64,000 nt of DNA from Bacteroides sp. (GTDB lineage Bacteria; Bacteroidota; Bacteroidia; Bacteroidales; Bacteroidaceae): NCBI GenBank assembly GCA_023665805.1, contig JAMPDJ010000014.1, positions 1 to 64,000 of the forward strand, read 5' to 3'. Made by a program: the position numbers and the translations under genes. Positions 18,295-28,509 of the stretch are shown in pieces; position 1 is the first letter of the stretch; each line of letters starts with the position of its first letter. Under the pieces are notes generated by a model. It was given only the letters and a program-made list of their open reading frames with translations, was not told the origin of the DNA and searched no databases.

Positions 18295-19905
18295 ATGTTC
18301 ACAGACCTTCTCAACTCGTCTTATTTTGCCCTTTTCCTGATTGTGGCACTTGGGTTCATGTTGGGCCGTATCAAGATAAAAGGCGTGTCGCTGGACGTGT
18401 CCGCCGTCATTTTCATTGCCTTGCTTTTTGGCCACTATGGCGTGTACATACCCAAAGACCTGGGTAATTTCGGCCTCGTGCTATTTATTTTCACTATAGG
18501 CATACAGGCCGGACCGGGATTCTTCGACTCGTTTCGCAGCAAGGGCAAGACCCTCATAATCATCACCACATTGCTGATAGCTTCAGGTGCCCTGACTGCA
18601 GTGGGAATGAAGTTTCTCTACGACATAGATACGCCCAGCATAGTGGGCCTGATGGCGGGCGCACTGACGTCAACGCCAGGTCTGGCCGTAGCCATAGACA
18701 GCACCAAGGCTATGCCCAACAATGCCTTGGCACCTATTTCCTACGGCATAGCATATCCGTTCGGTGTGATAGGTGTGATCTTGTTCGTGAAACTCTTGCC
18801 CAAAATCATGCGCATAGACTTGGAGAAGGAGGCGAAAGAATTGGACGCACAACGCCTCAGCAAGTTCCCCGAGATGGAAACCTGCCTCTTCCGCGTGACC
18901 AACGATGCCGTCATTGGTCACACGCTGATGGAATTGAAGTTTGCCAACATGACAGGGGCCATCATCTCCAGAATGAAGTCGGAGGACAAAATTATCATAC
19001 CAATGGGAACCACCGTACTGCACGTCAACGACTGGGTACAGTGCGTAGGCACCAAGGAGGCATTGGCACAGGCCGAACTGCTTCTGGGCGAGCGCAAGGA
19101 AGGTGAGCTGCCACTGGCCGAAGGGCAGGACATACAGCAATTGTTGCTGACCAACAAGAAGATGATAGGCAAGCAATTGGCCGAGCTACGTTTGCACCAG
19201 AACTTCGGATGCACCGTCACTCGCGTACGTCGCAGCGGCATCGACCTCACCCCTTCCGAAAGTTTGGAGCTGAAATTCGGCGACAAGCTGATGGTTGTTG
19301 GCGAAAAAGAAGGCCTGAACGGCTTTGCATGCATGCTGGGCAACAATGCCAAATTGTTATCCGACACCGACTTCTTCCCCATAGCCATGGGTATAGTCCT
19401 TGGCGTCATCGTGGGAAAAATGAACATAGGCCTCGGCGAAGGCATGAGTTTCTCTCCGGGTCTGACAGGAGGTGTCCTGTTAGTGGCATTGTTCCTCAGC
19501 GCAATGGGCAAGACCGGTCCCGTCATATGGTCCATGTCAGGTCCTTCCAACCAATTGCTACGCCAACTTGGCCTATTGCTCTTCCTGGCCGAGGTTGGCA
19601 CCTCTGCAGGCAAGACCCTCGTGTCCACATTCCAAGAGAGCGGTCTCTTGCTCTTCGGCATCGGTGCCTTGCTGACGCTCGTTCCCATGCTGGTGGCAGT
19701 GCTGGTGGGCCGTCTGGTATTCAAGATTTCCATTTTGGATCTCCTGGGCACCATCACCGGAGGCATGACATCCACCCCCGGCTTGGCTGCCGCGGACTCC
19801 ATGGTAGACAGTAACATCCCAAGCGTAGCCTACGCCACCGTCTACCCTATAGCCATGGTATGCCTCATCATCGCCATACAGGTGATTGCCGCTATGACTG
19901 TGTGA
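18295..19905 (+). CDS. AspT/YidE-type transporter (AAE family), copy 1
   Basis: The 536-residue inner membrane protein is built as two homologous membrane halves (about residues 1-165 and 360-536), each with 5-6 hydrophobic segments and the family signatures TSTPGLA (twice: LTSTPGLAVAID and MTSTPGLAAADS) and IGIQAGPGFF. Between them lie two TrkA-C/RCK-C regulatory domains (about 190-350). Members include the aspartate:alanine exchanger AspT and E. coli YidE/YbjL. The substrate cannot be read from sequence. It is transcribed divergently from tig. A paralogue is at 43575-45278. Confidence 0.9.
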   Translation: MFTDLLNSSYFALFLIVALGFMLGRIKIKGVSLDVSAVIFIALLFGHYGVYIPKDLGNFGLVLFIFTIGIQAGPGFFDSFRSKGKTLIIITTLLIASGALTAVGMKFLYDIDTPSIVGLMAGALTSTPGLAVAIDSTKAMPNNALAPISYGIAYPFGVIGVILFVKLLPKIMRIDLEKEAKELDAQRLSKFPEMETCLFRVTNDAVIGHTLMELKFANMTGAIISRMKSEDKIIIPMGTTVLHVNDWVQCVGTKEALAQAELLLGERKEGELPLAEGQDIQQLLLTNKKMIGKQLAELRLHQNFGCTVTRVRRSGIDLTPSESLELKFGDKLMVVGEKEGLNGFACMLGNNAKLLSDTDFFPIAMGIVLGVIVGKMNIGLGEGMSFSPGLTGGVLLVALFLSAMGKTGPVIWSMSGPSNQLLRQLGLLLFLAEVGTSAGKTLVSTFQESGLLLFGIGALLTLVPMLVAVLVGRLVFKISILDLLGTITGGMTSTPGLAAADSMVDSNIPSVAYATVYPIAMVCLIIAIQVIAAMTV

Positions 19906-20015
19906 GTGTAGCAAAAAGAGCCTCGTCTAAAAAAACGACAAGCACAACCGGACTCTCCCGAGAACTTCCATAATAGGCCAATGCCAAGGAATACAAACAA
20001 TCCGTCAGCATTGTA

Positions 20016-20789
20016 CTATACGTCAGTTCCGCCCCGGCGATACACAAGCCGGGCCAATCCGAACAGATAGCGACGGAAACCCGGACGATAAGCCAGCATG
20101 CGGTCGAACCATCCAAGATGCGGAGAGACAATTCTCACCACCATCCCGACATAGACCATTGCGAACAACGTACCCAAGCCAATCACATTCCATTGCCAGC
20201 TTCCGAAGAACAAATAACAACTGGCAACGGCCAGTGCCACCAATGTCGTGTCCACCCATATCTTCACCTTGGCAAAAGGGCGCCCCGTCACTTGGCTGAT
20301 AGTAATGGAAATACCCTCACCGGGCATAGTCACTGAACCGCACCTCACCTCAAAGGCGATGCCTACGCCCATAATCGTACATCCCGCGAACTGTTCAAGC
20401 ATCTGCAAGGGCATGACGGCAGACTCCATAGCTCCGGTCAATGCCATGTTTATATCTATGAGCCAGCCGAACACGAACCCTATGACAAGCTGGAAAAGCT
20501 GCATGGGTTCGAAACGGCGACGAAGAATCATGACTTGGCAAAACACCAGGATAAAATTCATCGCTATCGTATACCCGCCGATTGTCCATCCGGGTACACC
20601 ACCAGCAGGACCTGCCAAAGAAAAGACAAAAGGCAAGGCGGAAATCACGCTGCTGCCCAGCGATGAACGCACACACAGGGAAACTCCCAACGTCATCAGA
20701 TACAACGAAAACAAAAGCAGGAGATGCTGCCATACGAACGATACAGTTCTCTCTTTGCCGAAAGCCGTCAATTTAAAATTCACACTCAT
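20016..20789 (-). CDS. YczE/YitT-like membrane protein (DUF6198-type)
   Basis: The 257-residue inner membrane protein has about five hydrophobic segments (around residues 18-40, 65-90, 98-118, 132-150, 175-215). The loop GEGISITISQVTGRPFAKVKIWVD matches the YczE/YyaS/YitT group of uncharacterised membrane proteins. A basic C-terminus would be cytoplasmic. It stands alone: convergent with the transporter on its left and 208 bp from lptB on its right. Function unknown. Confidence 0.75.
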   Translation of the reverse strand: MSVNFKLTAFGKERTVSFVWQHLLLLFSLYLMTLGVSLCVRSSLGSSVISALPFVFSLAGPAGGVPGWTIGGYTIAMNFILVFCQVMILRRRFEPMQLFQLVIGFVFGWLIDINMALTGAMESAVMPLQMLEQFAGCTIMGVGIAFEVRCGSVTMPGEGISITISQVTGRPFAKVKIWVDTTLVALAVASCYLFFGSWQWNVIGLGTLFAMVYVGMVVRIVSPHLGWFDRMLAYRPGFRRYLFGLARLVYRRGGTDV

Positions 20790-20997
20790 CTATTTGTCAT
20801 TCATATTATTACCATTCACAATGCAATATCCACACATGCATGCGCATGATGGGACTACGGCAGAAAAAACATGCGTTATGGAAAACAGCAAACATATCTG
20901 CTCACCATAACGTACCAAACCAGCGTTCAGGGACTTTTTTTGTGCAGGGGGCTCCAAATGCAACGTCGTTGACAGATCTCGCCTCGGGACCGCTCAC

Positions 20998-21807
20998 CTA
21001 CATTTCCTCGCCTCCTGCCTGGCGACTGCGTATCTCGTCCATTTTGTAAAAATCCTTCTTGCGCAGTTTGAAGGAGTGTGTGAGATATTTGTCCAGCACG
21101 ACCGGATTTTGCGACAATTCCTCAGGAGTACCGTGGAACAGGATTTGCCCCTCAAAGAGAAGGTATGCACGATCCGTGATACAAAGCGTCTCCTCCACGT
21201 TGTGATCGGTTATGAGAACTCCGATGTTCTTCTGCTTCAACTTCCATACGATGTACTGTATGTCCTCCACGGCGATGGGATCCACACCGGCAAAAGGTTC
21301 GTCCAGCATTATGAACTTGGGATCTATGGCCAGGCAGCGGGCTATCTCCGTGCGCCGGCGTTCCCCTCCGGAAAGACGATCGCCCAGATTGTGGCGCACC
21401 TTCTGCAAGCGAAACTCGGCTATGAGGCTTTCCAACTTATCCCTTTGATAGTCCATGGGCTTTCCTGTCATTTCCAGAACCGAGGCGATATTGTCCTCCA
21501 CGCTCATCTTGCGGAAAACCGAAGCCTCCTGTGCCAGATAGCCAATGCCCTTTCTGGCACGCTTGTATACAGGATCCTCGGTTATCTCTTCGTTATCCAG
21601 CCAGATGTGCCCGGCATTTGGAACCACCAGACCGGTAGTCATGTAGAAACTCGTGGTTTTGCCGGCGCCATTAGGTCCAAGCAGGCCCACTATCTCCCCC
21701 TGCCGCACATCAAAGGAGACGTTGTTCACCACCGTGCGCTTGCCATAAACCTTTACCAGACCTTCGCTACGCAACTCCATAGTCTTGTTGTTGTCCTGTT
21801 CTTCCAT
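20998..21807 (-). CDS. lptB: LPS export ABC transporter ATPase LptB
   Basis: Cytoplasmic ATPase of the LptB2FG complex that extracts lipopolysaccharide from the inner membrane. Walker A is GPNGAGKTT (44-52), the signature is LSGGERRRTEIAR, Walker B is FIMLDEPFAGVDP and the H-loop is ITDHNVEE. LptB-specific features include FYMTTGL and IGYLAQEASVFRKMSVEDNI. At 269 residues it is slightly longer than E. coli LptB, with a 20-residue C-terminal tail. The start may instead be Met10 at 21780, because the predicted transcript begins only about 4 nt before the first ATG. Confidence 0.93.
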   Translation of the reverse strand: MEEQDNNKTMELRSEGLVKVYGKRTVVNNVSFDVRQGEIVGLLGPNGAGKTTSFYMTTGLVVPNAGHIWLDNEEITEDPVYKRARKGIGYLAQEASVFRKMSVEDNIASVLEMTGKPMDYQRDKLESLIAEFRLQKVRHNLGDRLSGGERRRTEIARCLAIDPKFIMLDEPFAGVDPIAVEDIQYIVWKLKQKNIGVLITDHNVEETLCITDRAYLLFEGQILFHGTPEELSQNPVVLDKYLTHSFKLRKKDFYKMDEIRSRQAGGEEM

Positions 21808-21814
21808 CGTGCAG

Positions 21815-21822
21815 CAAATTTA
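21815..21822 (-). promoter_or_regulatory. -7 box for lptB
   Basis: TAAATTTG on the minus strand. The predicted start of transcription is at about 21811, giving a 4-nt leader to the first ATG or about 31 nt to the internal ATG at 21780. Confidence 0.45.
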
Positions 21823-21960
21823 CAACTATTTCTTCATTCACGTCCCCGGGAGACCGGGTTTTCTCGCGCGGGCAAGCTGATTTGCCGTTAAACTTTCTCA
21901 AAAAAACAAAGTCGGCAGCATTTTGTAAGGTACCCACACGACTTTGTACCCGAAAAAACG

Positions 21961-21968
21961 TAACTTTG
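21961..21968 (+). promoter_or_regulatory. -7 box for mlaE-mlaF
   Basis: TAACTTTG, 25 bp before the mlaE start. A TTTG lies at 21943-21946, but only 14 nt upstream, shorter than the usual 19-21. Confidence 0.5.
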
Positions 21969-21993
21969 CGGACATAATACATAACACAAGAGC

Positions 21994-22737
21994 ATGTTTA
22001 TAACCGACAGTATTAGCAAGTTCGGGGATTACCTGTGTCTGATGAAGAGAGTAATGTCACTGCCCGAACGGTGGCGCATGTTCTTCAAGCAGTACGTGCA
22101 GGAGATGGTGGCATTGGGCGTGGACAGCATAGGCATAGTCCTGCTGATTTCATTCTTCATAGGTGCGGTAATCTGCATTCAGCTCAAGTTGAACATAGCA
22201 TCTCCTTGGATGCCCGCATTCACCACCGGATATACCACCCGAGAGATTATGCTGCTGGAATTCTCGTCCAGCATCATGTGTCTGATTCTGGCAGGCAAGG
22301 TGGGTTCCAACATCGCCTCGGAAATAGGCACCATGAGAGTGACACAGCAGATAGACGCTCTGGAAATCATGGGCATCAATTCCGCCTCATTCATCATTCT
22401 GCCCAAGATCCTGGCACTTGTCACCATGATACCACTGCTTGTTATCTTCAGCATAGTATCAGGCTTCATCGGAGCATACGCCACCGCACTCGTGGGAGTC
22501 ATTTCCGTGGACGACCTCACCTTGGGACTACAGCATGACTTCAACCAATGGTACATCTGGGCAAGTATTATCAAAAGCCTCGTCTTTGCCTTCATCATCT
22601 CCTCGGTCAGCAGCTACCACGGCTACAACGTGGAGGGAGGCTCCTTCGATGTTGGCAAGGCCAGCACCGATGCCGTAGTGAGCAGCAGCATGCTAATCCT
22701 GTTTTCTGACATCTTCTTAACAAAACTGCTCGCATGA
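21994..22737 (+). CDS. mlaE: MlaE-type ABC transporter permease
   Basis: The 247-residue inner membrane permease of the MlaFEDB class moves phospholipids between inner and outer membrane. About five hydrophobic helices are seen, with the family signature region EIGTMRVTQQIDALEIMGI (about residues 110-128). The ATPase gene follows with a 4-bp ATGA overlap, so the two are translationally coupled. No MlaD-type (MCE) gene follows in this window, as the next gene is on the other strand; it must lie elsewhere. Confidence 0.93.
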   Translation: MFITDSISKFGDYLCLMKRVMSLPERWRMFFKQYVQEMVALGVDSIGIVLLISFFIGAVICIQLKLNIASPWMPAFTTGYTTREIMLLEFSSSIMCLILAGKVGSNIASEIGTMRVTQQIDALEIMGINSASFIILPKILALVTMIPLLVIFSIVSGFIGAYATALVGVISVDDLTLGLQHDFNQWYIWASIIKSLVFAFIISSVSSYHGYNVEGGSFDVGKASTDAVVSSSMLILFSDIFLTKLLA

Positions 22738-23489
22738 TAGAACTGCAAGATTTACATAAGTCCTTCGGAGACCGTGAAGTTCTGAAAGGCATCAATGCCA
22801 AATTCGAGAACGGCAAGACCAACTTGATAATAGGCCAGTCCGGTTCCGGTAAAACAGTGCTCATGAAAAATATCGTCGGTCTCTTCACTCCTGATGCCGG
22901 GAAAATCCTGTACGACGGTCGCGACTTTGTGCACATGAGTCAAAAGGAAAGAGTGATGTTGCGTCGCGAGATGGGAATGATATTCCAGTCTGCCGCACTC
23001 TTCGACTCCATGTCCGTGCTGGAGAATGTAATGTTCCCCTTGGACATGTTCTCTGACGACAACCGTACGGACCGTGTCAAGAGAGCGAAATTTTGTCTGG
23101 AGCGTGTGAATCTGAAAGGTGCCGAGAACAAGTATCCGGGAGAAATATCCGGCGGCATGCAAAAGCGTGTTGCCATCGCCCGTGCCATCGCCCTGAATCC
23201 CAAGTATCTTTTCTGCGACGAGCCCAACTCCGGCCTGGACCCCAAAACTTCCCTCGTAATAGACGAACTCATCCACGGCATCACAGAGGAATACGACATG
23301 ACCACCATCATCAATACTCACGACATGAACTCGGTAATGGGCATTGGCGAACACATCATATACATATATGAGGGCCAACTGGAATGGACCGGCACCAAGG
23401 ATGATGTAATGTCCTCAACTAACGAACGACTCACCTCATTCATCTTTGCCAGCGACCTGCTGCGTAAGGTCAAAGAAATGAACAGATAG
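22734..23489 (+). CDS. mlaF: MlaF-type ABC transporter ATPase
   Basis: The 251-residue ATPase partners the MlaE permease. Walker A is GQSGSGKT (34-41), Q-loop MIFQSAALFDSMSV, signature ISGGMQKRVAIARAI, Walker B YLFCDEPNSGLDP and H-loop INTHDMNSV. The LFDSMSVLENV segment and the C-terminal stretch following the H-loop match the MlaF group more than LptB. It overlaps mlaE by 4 bp and is convergent with queE. Confidence 0.93.
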   Translation: MIELQDLHKSFGDREVLKGINAKFENGKTNLIIGQSGSGKTVLMKNIVGLFTPDAGKILYDGRDFVHMSQKERVMLRREMGMIFQSAALFDSMSVLENVMFPLDMFSDDNRTDRVKRAKFCLERVNLKGAENKYPGEISGGMQKRVAIARAIALNPKYLFCDEPNSGLDPKTSLVIDELIHGITEEYDMTTIINTHDMNSVMGIGEHIIYIYEGQLEWTGTKDDVMSSTNERLTSFIFASDLLRKVKEMNR

Positions 23490-23518
23490 AGGAATAAAAC
23501 AAGGAGCGAAGCCGCAAG

Positions 23519-24103
23519 TCAGCGTATATTCAACATCTTGTGCGTCTGAAGGGAAAGACGCCACGAAGGATGAGCCTTGCAATATTCTATGGTTTCCTCC
23601 ACAATACGTGAAGCATTGTCATCGCCTGTATCACATGGCTGAAGGAAACGATGTCGCGCCTGTATGTGCTCATAAGACGACATAGTACCGGCACCGCAAA
23701 AAACCACTTTCAACTCATCACACACGGAAAGGACCGTGCGGGCCTGTGCGGTGACATGGTCCTTTGGAGACAGCGTAATCCAATCTATGCCATGTGGCAA
23801 TGGATGCGTGCCGTTGGTTTCCATAGCCACATACTTACCGGCGCCATGCAACTGTTCCAAAAGAACGTCATCCACAAAAAGAGAAGGCTCTCCACCCGTG
23901 AGCACAACATGCCTCGCAGGATACGGCGCAATGGCTTCGAGCAGATCCGATACGCTCATCCTGCGGAAAGCGGCATGGTCTGTGTCACAGAAGGCGCATG
24001 ACAGATTGCATCCGGAAAAGCGTATGAAGATGGAAGGAGTGCCTGTGTAGAAACCCTCACCCTGCAAGGAATAGAAAATCTCGTTTATAGGATACCAGTC
24101 CAT
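23519..24103 (-). CDS. queE: 7-carboxy-7-deazaguanine synthase
   Basis: Radical-SAM enzyme that turns 6-carboxytetrahydropterin into 7-carboxy-7-deazaguanine in queuosine synthesis. The radical SAM cluster motif CxxxCxxC is at Cys 32, 36 and 39 (GCNLSCAFCD). The N-terminal NEIFYSLQGEGFYTGTPSIF and the GGEPSL motif are diagnostic. At 194 residues it is the usual short QueE. queD starts 9 bp upstream, so the two form an operon; QueC is not in the window. Confidence 0.95.
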   Translation of the reverse strand: MDWYPINEIFYSLQGEGFYTGTPSIFIRFSGCNLSCAFCDTDHAAFRRMSVSDLLEAIAPYPARHVVLTGGEPSLFVDDVLLEQLHGAGKYVAMETNGTHPLPHGIDWITLSPKDHVTAQARTVLSVCDELKVVFCGAGTMSSYEHIQARHRFLQPCDTGDDNASRIVEETIEYCKAHPSWRLSLQTHKMLNIR

Positions 24104-24112
24104 ATCAAAGGA

Positions 24113-24463
24113 TTAGAGGTCACGATGGACAGAGTCCTTGACATATACCGCCACATTACCCTCACTCTCCTGGAAACTAACCTTATAGCAATGAGGAATT
24201 TGTTCACATATGTGCCGGGCCATATTCTCGGCCGTAGGATTGAAATCCACCAACTCGTTAAGAAAACGATGATCAAAGGCCTTCTCTACCTTTTCCTTTA
24301 TGACTGAAAAATCCGTCACCATGCCGTTTTCGTCCAAGTCGGGCGAACAACAGAATACAGTGACTATGCCGTTATGGCCATGAAGACGGGTGCACTTGCT
24401 CTCATAGTTGAGACTGAGACGATGCGCAAAAGCAATCTCTATACGTTTGGAAATATAGTACAT
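24113..24463 (-). CDS. queD: 6-carboxy-5,6,7,8-tetrahydropterin synthase
   Basis: Zinc enzyme that makes the QueE substrate from dihydroneopterin triphosphate. The zinc ligands are His14, His28 and His30 (AHRL, LHGHNG), the catalytic Cys is Cys24 (ESKCTRLHGH), and the DHRFLN motif follows. Length 116 is standard. It is immediately upstream of queE; the lipoprotein gene lies 30 bp upstream. Confidence 0.95.
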   Translation of the reverse strand: MYYISKRIEIAFAHRLSLNYESKCTRLHGHNGIVTVFCCSPDLDENGMVTDFSVIKEKVEKAFDHRFLNELVDFNPTAENMARHICEQIPHCYKVSFQESEGNVAVYVKDSVHRDL

Positions 24464-24493
24464 GGTTTGATATTACAAGGAAAGGGGAAACGG

Positions 24494-24892
24494 TTATCTT
24501 ATCCACCAACGACCTGCAGTATATACCAAGGGGAGCATTATCTCCTCGCAAGTACTGTCGGCAAAATTCACGTCCATGAATACCATTGCCACACTATCCA
24601 CCATCGTGTCGCGCGTGGCATTGGCGGAAAGGATCCCCCCATTAGACAGCCGTTCCTCATACAGGAATTGTTCCATCATATCCACAAACTGAGCATATTT
24701 GCTACTATCCATGACGCAAGCCTCCCGCATATTGTCGACGTATTCGCGTGCCTGGCCACGGCCAAGCAGGTCATAGAAATACTCGGCAGCATAGCGGGCA
24801 CCGGCAGCACTTGGATCCGCGAGGTTACCCTGCTTGGTACACCCTATGGCCGACAGCAAGAGCAGTATGATATATAATATAGTCCTTTTCAT
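24494..24892 (-). CDS. small lipoprotein of unknown function
   Basis: I place the start at the Met giving MKRTILYIILLLLSAIGC, a perfect lipoprotein signal with lipobox SAIGC (Cys18). An in-frame Met exists at 24916. The mature part (about 115 residues) has the pattern AAEYFYDLLGRGQAREYVDNM...., then beta-strands ending in GRWWIR. This resembles the NTF2-like/DUF4878 lipoproteins in which a helical 'Y.LL..G....Y' segment precedes a curved sheet. It lies between der and queD on the same strand. No specific role can be given. Confidence 0.8.
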   Translation of the reverse strand: MKRTILYIILLLLSAIGCTKQGNLADPSAAGARYAAEYFYDLLGRGQAREYVDNMREACVMDSSKYAQFVDMMEQFLYEERLSNGGILSANATRDTMVDSVAMVFMDVNFADSTCEEIMLPLVYTAGRWWIR

Positions 24893-24996
24893 AAGCAGCA
24901 TATCAAAAACAGCCACCCGTTGGAGGCGTTCATCATCCCAACAGATGGTCTTGTTCTATCATGGAAAAATACATGGTTCATGTCCCCTGCCCGACC

Positions 24997-26307
24997 TCAC
25001 TTCTGTCTGATGAAGACATTGATAGGGCAGCCGTTGAAGTCCCAACGCTCGCGTATCTTGTTTTCGAGGAAGCGGCGATACGGCTCCTTTACGTACTGAG
25101 GCAGGTTGGCATAGAACACGAATGTGGGAACATGCGTATCCGGAATCTGGGAGCAATACTTGATTTTGATGTACTTGCCCTTGATTGATGGCGGCGGATA
25201 AGCCTCGATAAGCGGAAGCATCTCCTCGTTGAGCTTGCCGGTGCTGACACGGCGACGACGATTGTCATATACTCCCTTGGCCGTTTCCAGAACCTTGAAG
25301 ATACGTTGCTTGGTGATAGCAGAGGCATAAATGATAGGAAAATCCTTAAACGGAGCCATACGGTCACGTATAGCACCCTCGAAAGTCTTCATCACAATGG
25401 TAGACTTGTCTTCCACCAGATCCCACTTGTTCACCACTACGACAAGCGACTTGTTGTTGCGCTGTATCAACTGGAAGATGTTCATGTCCTGGGCCTCTAT
25501 GCCTCGAGTGGCATCTATCATCAATATGCAGACATCCGAGTTTTCTATGGCACGTATGGAACGCATGACACTGTAGAACTCCAGATCCTCGCTGACCTTG
25601 TTCTTCTTGCGGATACCGGCCGTGTCCACCAGATAGAAGTCAAAGCCGAACTTGTCATATCTTGTGTAGATGCTGTCGCGTGTAGTGCCGGCAATGTCGG
25701 TTACAATGTGACGGTCCTCACCGATGAAAGCGTTTATCAGACTGGACTTGCCGGCATTGGGACGCCCGACCACAGCAAAACGCGGGATGTTCTCCTCCGT
25801 AGTCTCATCACTGTTCTTTGGCAAAGTATCGACAATCAGGTCCAGCAAATCACCTGTACCACTGCCCGTAGCGGCACTGATACAATGCGGTTCGCCCAAA
25901 CCCAGGGAATAGAATTCGGCCGCCAGATAGATTTCATTGTTATCCACCTTATTGCACACCAATATGACAGGTTTCTCGGTACGACGCAATATGCCGGCCA
26001 CAGCCTCGTCCAAGTCCGTCACGCCATTGTGTCCGTCCACCAGAAACAACACCACATCGGCCTCATCGGTAGCCACCTTTACCTGTTTACGTATCTCTTC
26101 CTCAAAGATATCGTCACTATTCACCACCCATCCGCCGGTATCCACCACCGAAAACTCTTTACTGCACCACTCGCATTTTCCGTACTGACGGTCACGCGTA
26201 GTGCCGGCCTCATCACTGACAATGGCATGACGAGTCTGCGTAAAGCGGTTGAAGAGCGTACTCTTCCCCACGTTGGGTCTTCCTACTATTGCAACTAAAT
26301 TCGACAT
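24997..26307 (-). CDS. der: ribosome assembly GTPase Der (EngA)
   Basis: Tandem GTPase needed for 50S subunit maturation. Two G domains are seen: G1 motifs GRPNVGKS (9-16) and GRPNAGKS (181-188), DTGG and DTAG G3 motifs, and NKVD and NKWD G4 motifs. A C-terminal KH-like domain follows (about 355-436). Length 436 is typical. It follows era on the same strand after 94 bp. Confidence 0.97.
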   Translation of the reverse strand: MSNLVAIVGRPNVGKSTLFNRFTQTRHAIVSDEAGTTRDRQYGKCEWCSKEFSVVDTGGWVVNSDDIFEEEIRKQVKVATDEADVVLFLVDGHNGVTDLDEAVAGILRRTEKPVILVCNKVDNNEIYLAAEFYSLGLGEPHCISAATGSGTGDLLDLIVDTLPKNSDETTEENIPRFAVVGRPNAGKSSLINAFIGEDRHIVTDIAGTTRDSIYTRYDKFGFDFYLVDTAGIRKKNKVSEDLEFYSVMRSIRAIENSDVCILMIDATRGIEAQDMNIFQLIQRNNKSLVVVVNKWDLVEDKSTIVMKTFEGAIRDRMAPFKDFPIIYASAITKQRIFKVLETAKGVYDNRRRRVSTGKLNEEMLPLIEAYPPPSIKGKYIKIKYCSQIPDTHVPTFVFYANLPQYVKEPYRRFLENKIRERWDFNGCPINVFIRQK

Positions 26308-26401
26308 TCTTCTCCTTCTTTTTTGCCTCTCCCTTCAGCCGGCATACATCAATTCCGTATTCCCGGAATCCGGACGGGAGGATTAGCGGTTAAATACTCC
26401 G

Positions 26402-27316
26402 TTATTCGAGGTCGTAGCCATATTGTTTCATGGCCTTGGCGCTCTGACGCCAATCCTTGTCCACCTTGACAAACACCTCGAGGAATATGCTTTTGCCAAA
26501 AAACTTTTCCAAAGACTTGCGGGCCTCGGTACTGACCTTCTTCAAGGCCACCCCCTTGTGCCCTATGATGATGCCCTTCTGGGATTCACGCTCTACATAT
26601 ATGACAGCATTGATGTGGATGTTCTTGTATGACTCTTTGAACGATTCCACCACCACTTCCACACTATAGGGTATCTCCTTATCATAGTACAGGAGAATCT
26701 TCTCCCTGACAATCTCGTTCACGAAGAATCGGGCCGGCTTGTCCGTCCACTGATCCTTGTCGAAATAGGCAGGAGCCTCAGGCAACAGTTCCTTGATACG
26801 CTGCAGAAGCTGTTCCACTCCGAAACGATGCAATGCGGAAATAGGCATGACCTCAGCCTTCGGCAGGATAGTCTTCCACTCATCGAACTTGGCCTGAAGA
26901 GCCTGCGGATTGCTCAAATCGATTTTGTTGATGAGGACTATGATAGGCACCTGCATGTGTTTCACCTTTTCGATGAAATCCCCGTTCTTATCCGGTGTCT
27001 CAACCATATCGGTCACATACAGAAGCACATCTGCGTCCTGCAAGGCAGAAACAGAAAACTGCAACATCTGTTCCTGCAACTTGTAATTAGGCTTCAACAC
27101 CCCCGGCGTGTCAGAGAAGCAAATCTGCATCTCGGGAGTATTTAGAATACCCATGATGCGATGACGAGTGGTCTGGGCCTTGAACGTGGCAATACTTATC
27201 CGTTCCCCCACGAGCAAGTTCATCAGTGTAGATTTGCCAACATTGGGGTTGCCTACTATATTCACAAAACCGGCCTTATGCCTTCGGGGCACGCCCGCTG
27301 TCTCTTCGTTCGTCAT
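26402..27316 (-). CDS. era: GTPase Era
   Basis: Binds the 3' end of 16S rRNA during 30S assembly. The G1 motif is GNPNVGKS, G3 is DTPG and G4 is NKID. The C-terminal KH domain carries IIIGHKG (about residues 240-246). I place the start at 27316 (MTNEETAGVPRRHK, 304 residues), because this ATG overlaps the fabH stop by 4 bp (ATGA), the common sign of coupling. A farther upstream in-frame Met at 27349 would lie inside fabH. Confidence 0.96.
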   Translation of the reverse strand: MTNEETAGVPRRHKAGFVNIVGNPNVGKSTLMNLLVGERISIATFKAQTTRHRIMGILNTPEMQICFSDTPGVLKPNYKLQEQMLQFSVSALQDADVLLYVTDMVETPDKNGDFIEKVKHMQVPIIVLINKIDLSNPQALQAKFDEWKTILPKAEVMPISALHRFGVEQLLQRIKELLPEAPAYFDKDQWTDKPARFFVNEIVREKILLYYDKEIPYSVEVVVESFKESYKNIHINAVIYVERESQKGIIIGHKGVALKKVSTEARKSLEKFFGKSIFLEVFVKVDKDWRQSAKAMKQYGYDLE

Positions 27317-28407
27317 TTGCTTCTCATTGCGGCACGCTTTGCATACCATTCATCGCGGGAAATCACGCCCTCCTTATAGAATTCCGCAGGTTCCTTGGCA
27401 GCCTCGACGGCACCATCATATCCCCATATAAGGTAGCTGGCACCCCATGTGAAGCCTGCGCCAAAGGCAGTGAACAGAAGTTTGTCTCCTTTTTTCAGCA
27501 AAGGCTCATATTCCCACAAGCACAGTGGCAGCGTACCGCCTGACGTATTGGCCATGTGGTCTATGTTGATCATCACCTGGCTCTCGGGTATGCCTATGCG
27601 GCTGGCCACGGAGAGTTCTATGTTGATATTCGCCTGATGGGGCACCACCCAGTCTATATTGGCGGCCGTGAGTCCATTGCGTTCCGCGATGATCTTCACT
27701 GCAGAGGACATGTCCAGCACAGCATGCTTGTAGACGGCACGCCCCTCCTGGTAGACGGTATGCTCATTGTTGTCCACGGTCTCGTGTGTCGGCATTTTGG
27801 CGGAACCGCCGGCTTTCATTCTGAGATTTTCCAGTCCCTTGCCGTCAGTACGATAATAGCCGTCCATGAGTCCCAATTCCTCTGTAGTGGCCTCCATCAT
27901 CACGCAAGCCGCACCGTCACCAAAGATAGGGCAAGAGTTGCGGTCCGTATAGTTGGTCATGGAGCTCATGTGGTCACCACCACAAAGGATCACACGCTTG
28001 TAATGACCTCCGCGGATATAAGAGGCAGCCGCCTCCAATCCATAGAGGAAACCTGCGCAGGCAGCCTCCATGTCAAACCCAAAGGCATTCTTCATGCCGC
28101 ATTCCCCAATAACCAATGATGCCGTGGAAGGGAAGTGATAATCGGGAGTGGTGGTGGCACACAATACCAAGTCCACGCTCTGCGGGTCCACTCCGGTTTT
28201 TCGCAACAACTGCTGCACGGCACGCACCATCATGTAGCTGGTGCCACTACCCTGTTCGGGCTTCAGTATATGGCGCGTCTTCACGCCTATGCGTTCCATA
28301 ATCCACTCGTCGCTGGTATCTACGATAGTGGACATCTCTTCGTTATCCAGTATATAGTCGGGCACATAGCCGCCAATACCTGTGATTACTGCATTTATCT
28401 TTTCCAT
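27313..28407 (-). CDS. fabH: beta-ketoacyl-ACP synthase III
   Basis: Starts fatty acid synthesis by condensing acyl-CoA with malonyl-ACP. The thiolase fold has the FabH triad: Cys117 (EAACAGF), His257 (PHQAN) and Asn287 (HMANTSGGT). At 364 residues it is about 30 longer than E. coli FabH because of a charged C-terminal tail (after GYDGAVEAA). rpmF lies 184 bp upstream behind a terminator; era is coupled downstream. The yceD-rpmF-fabH order is common in bacteria. Confidence 0.96.
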   Translation of the reverse strand: MEKINAVITGIGGYVPDYILDNEEMSTIVDTSDEWIMERIGVKTRHILKPEQGSGTSYMMVRAVQQLLRKTGVDPQSVDLVLCATTTPDYHFPSTASLVIGECGMKNAFGFDMEAACAGFLYGLEAAASYIRGGHYKRVILCGGDHMSSMTNYTDRNSCPIFGDGAACVMMEATTEELGLMDGYYRTDGKGLENLRMKAGGSAKMPTHETVDNNEHTVYQEGRAVYKHAVLDMSSAVKIIAERNGLTAANIDWVVPHQANINIELSVASRIGIPESQVMINIDHMANTSGGTLPLCLWEYEPLLKKGDKLLFTAFGAGFTWGASYLIWGYDGAVEAAKEPAEFYKEGVISRDEWYAKRAAMRSK

Positions 28408-28509
28408 ACCTGTACTTGTACTATGGAGATGGATATTATCCTATATCAAGGATATTATATTCTTTTTATTGAATGCGCGTACTCGCGTGCGCGAAGATAA
28501 GCAAAAATA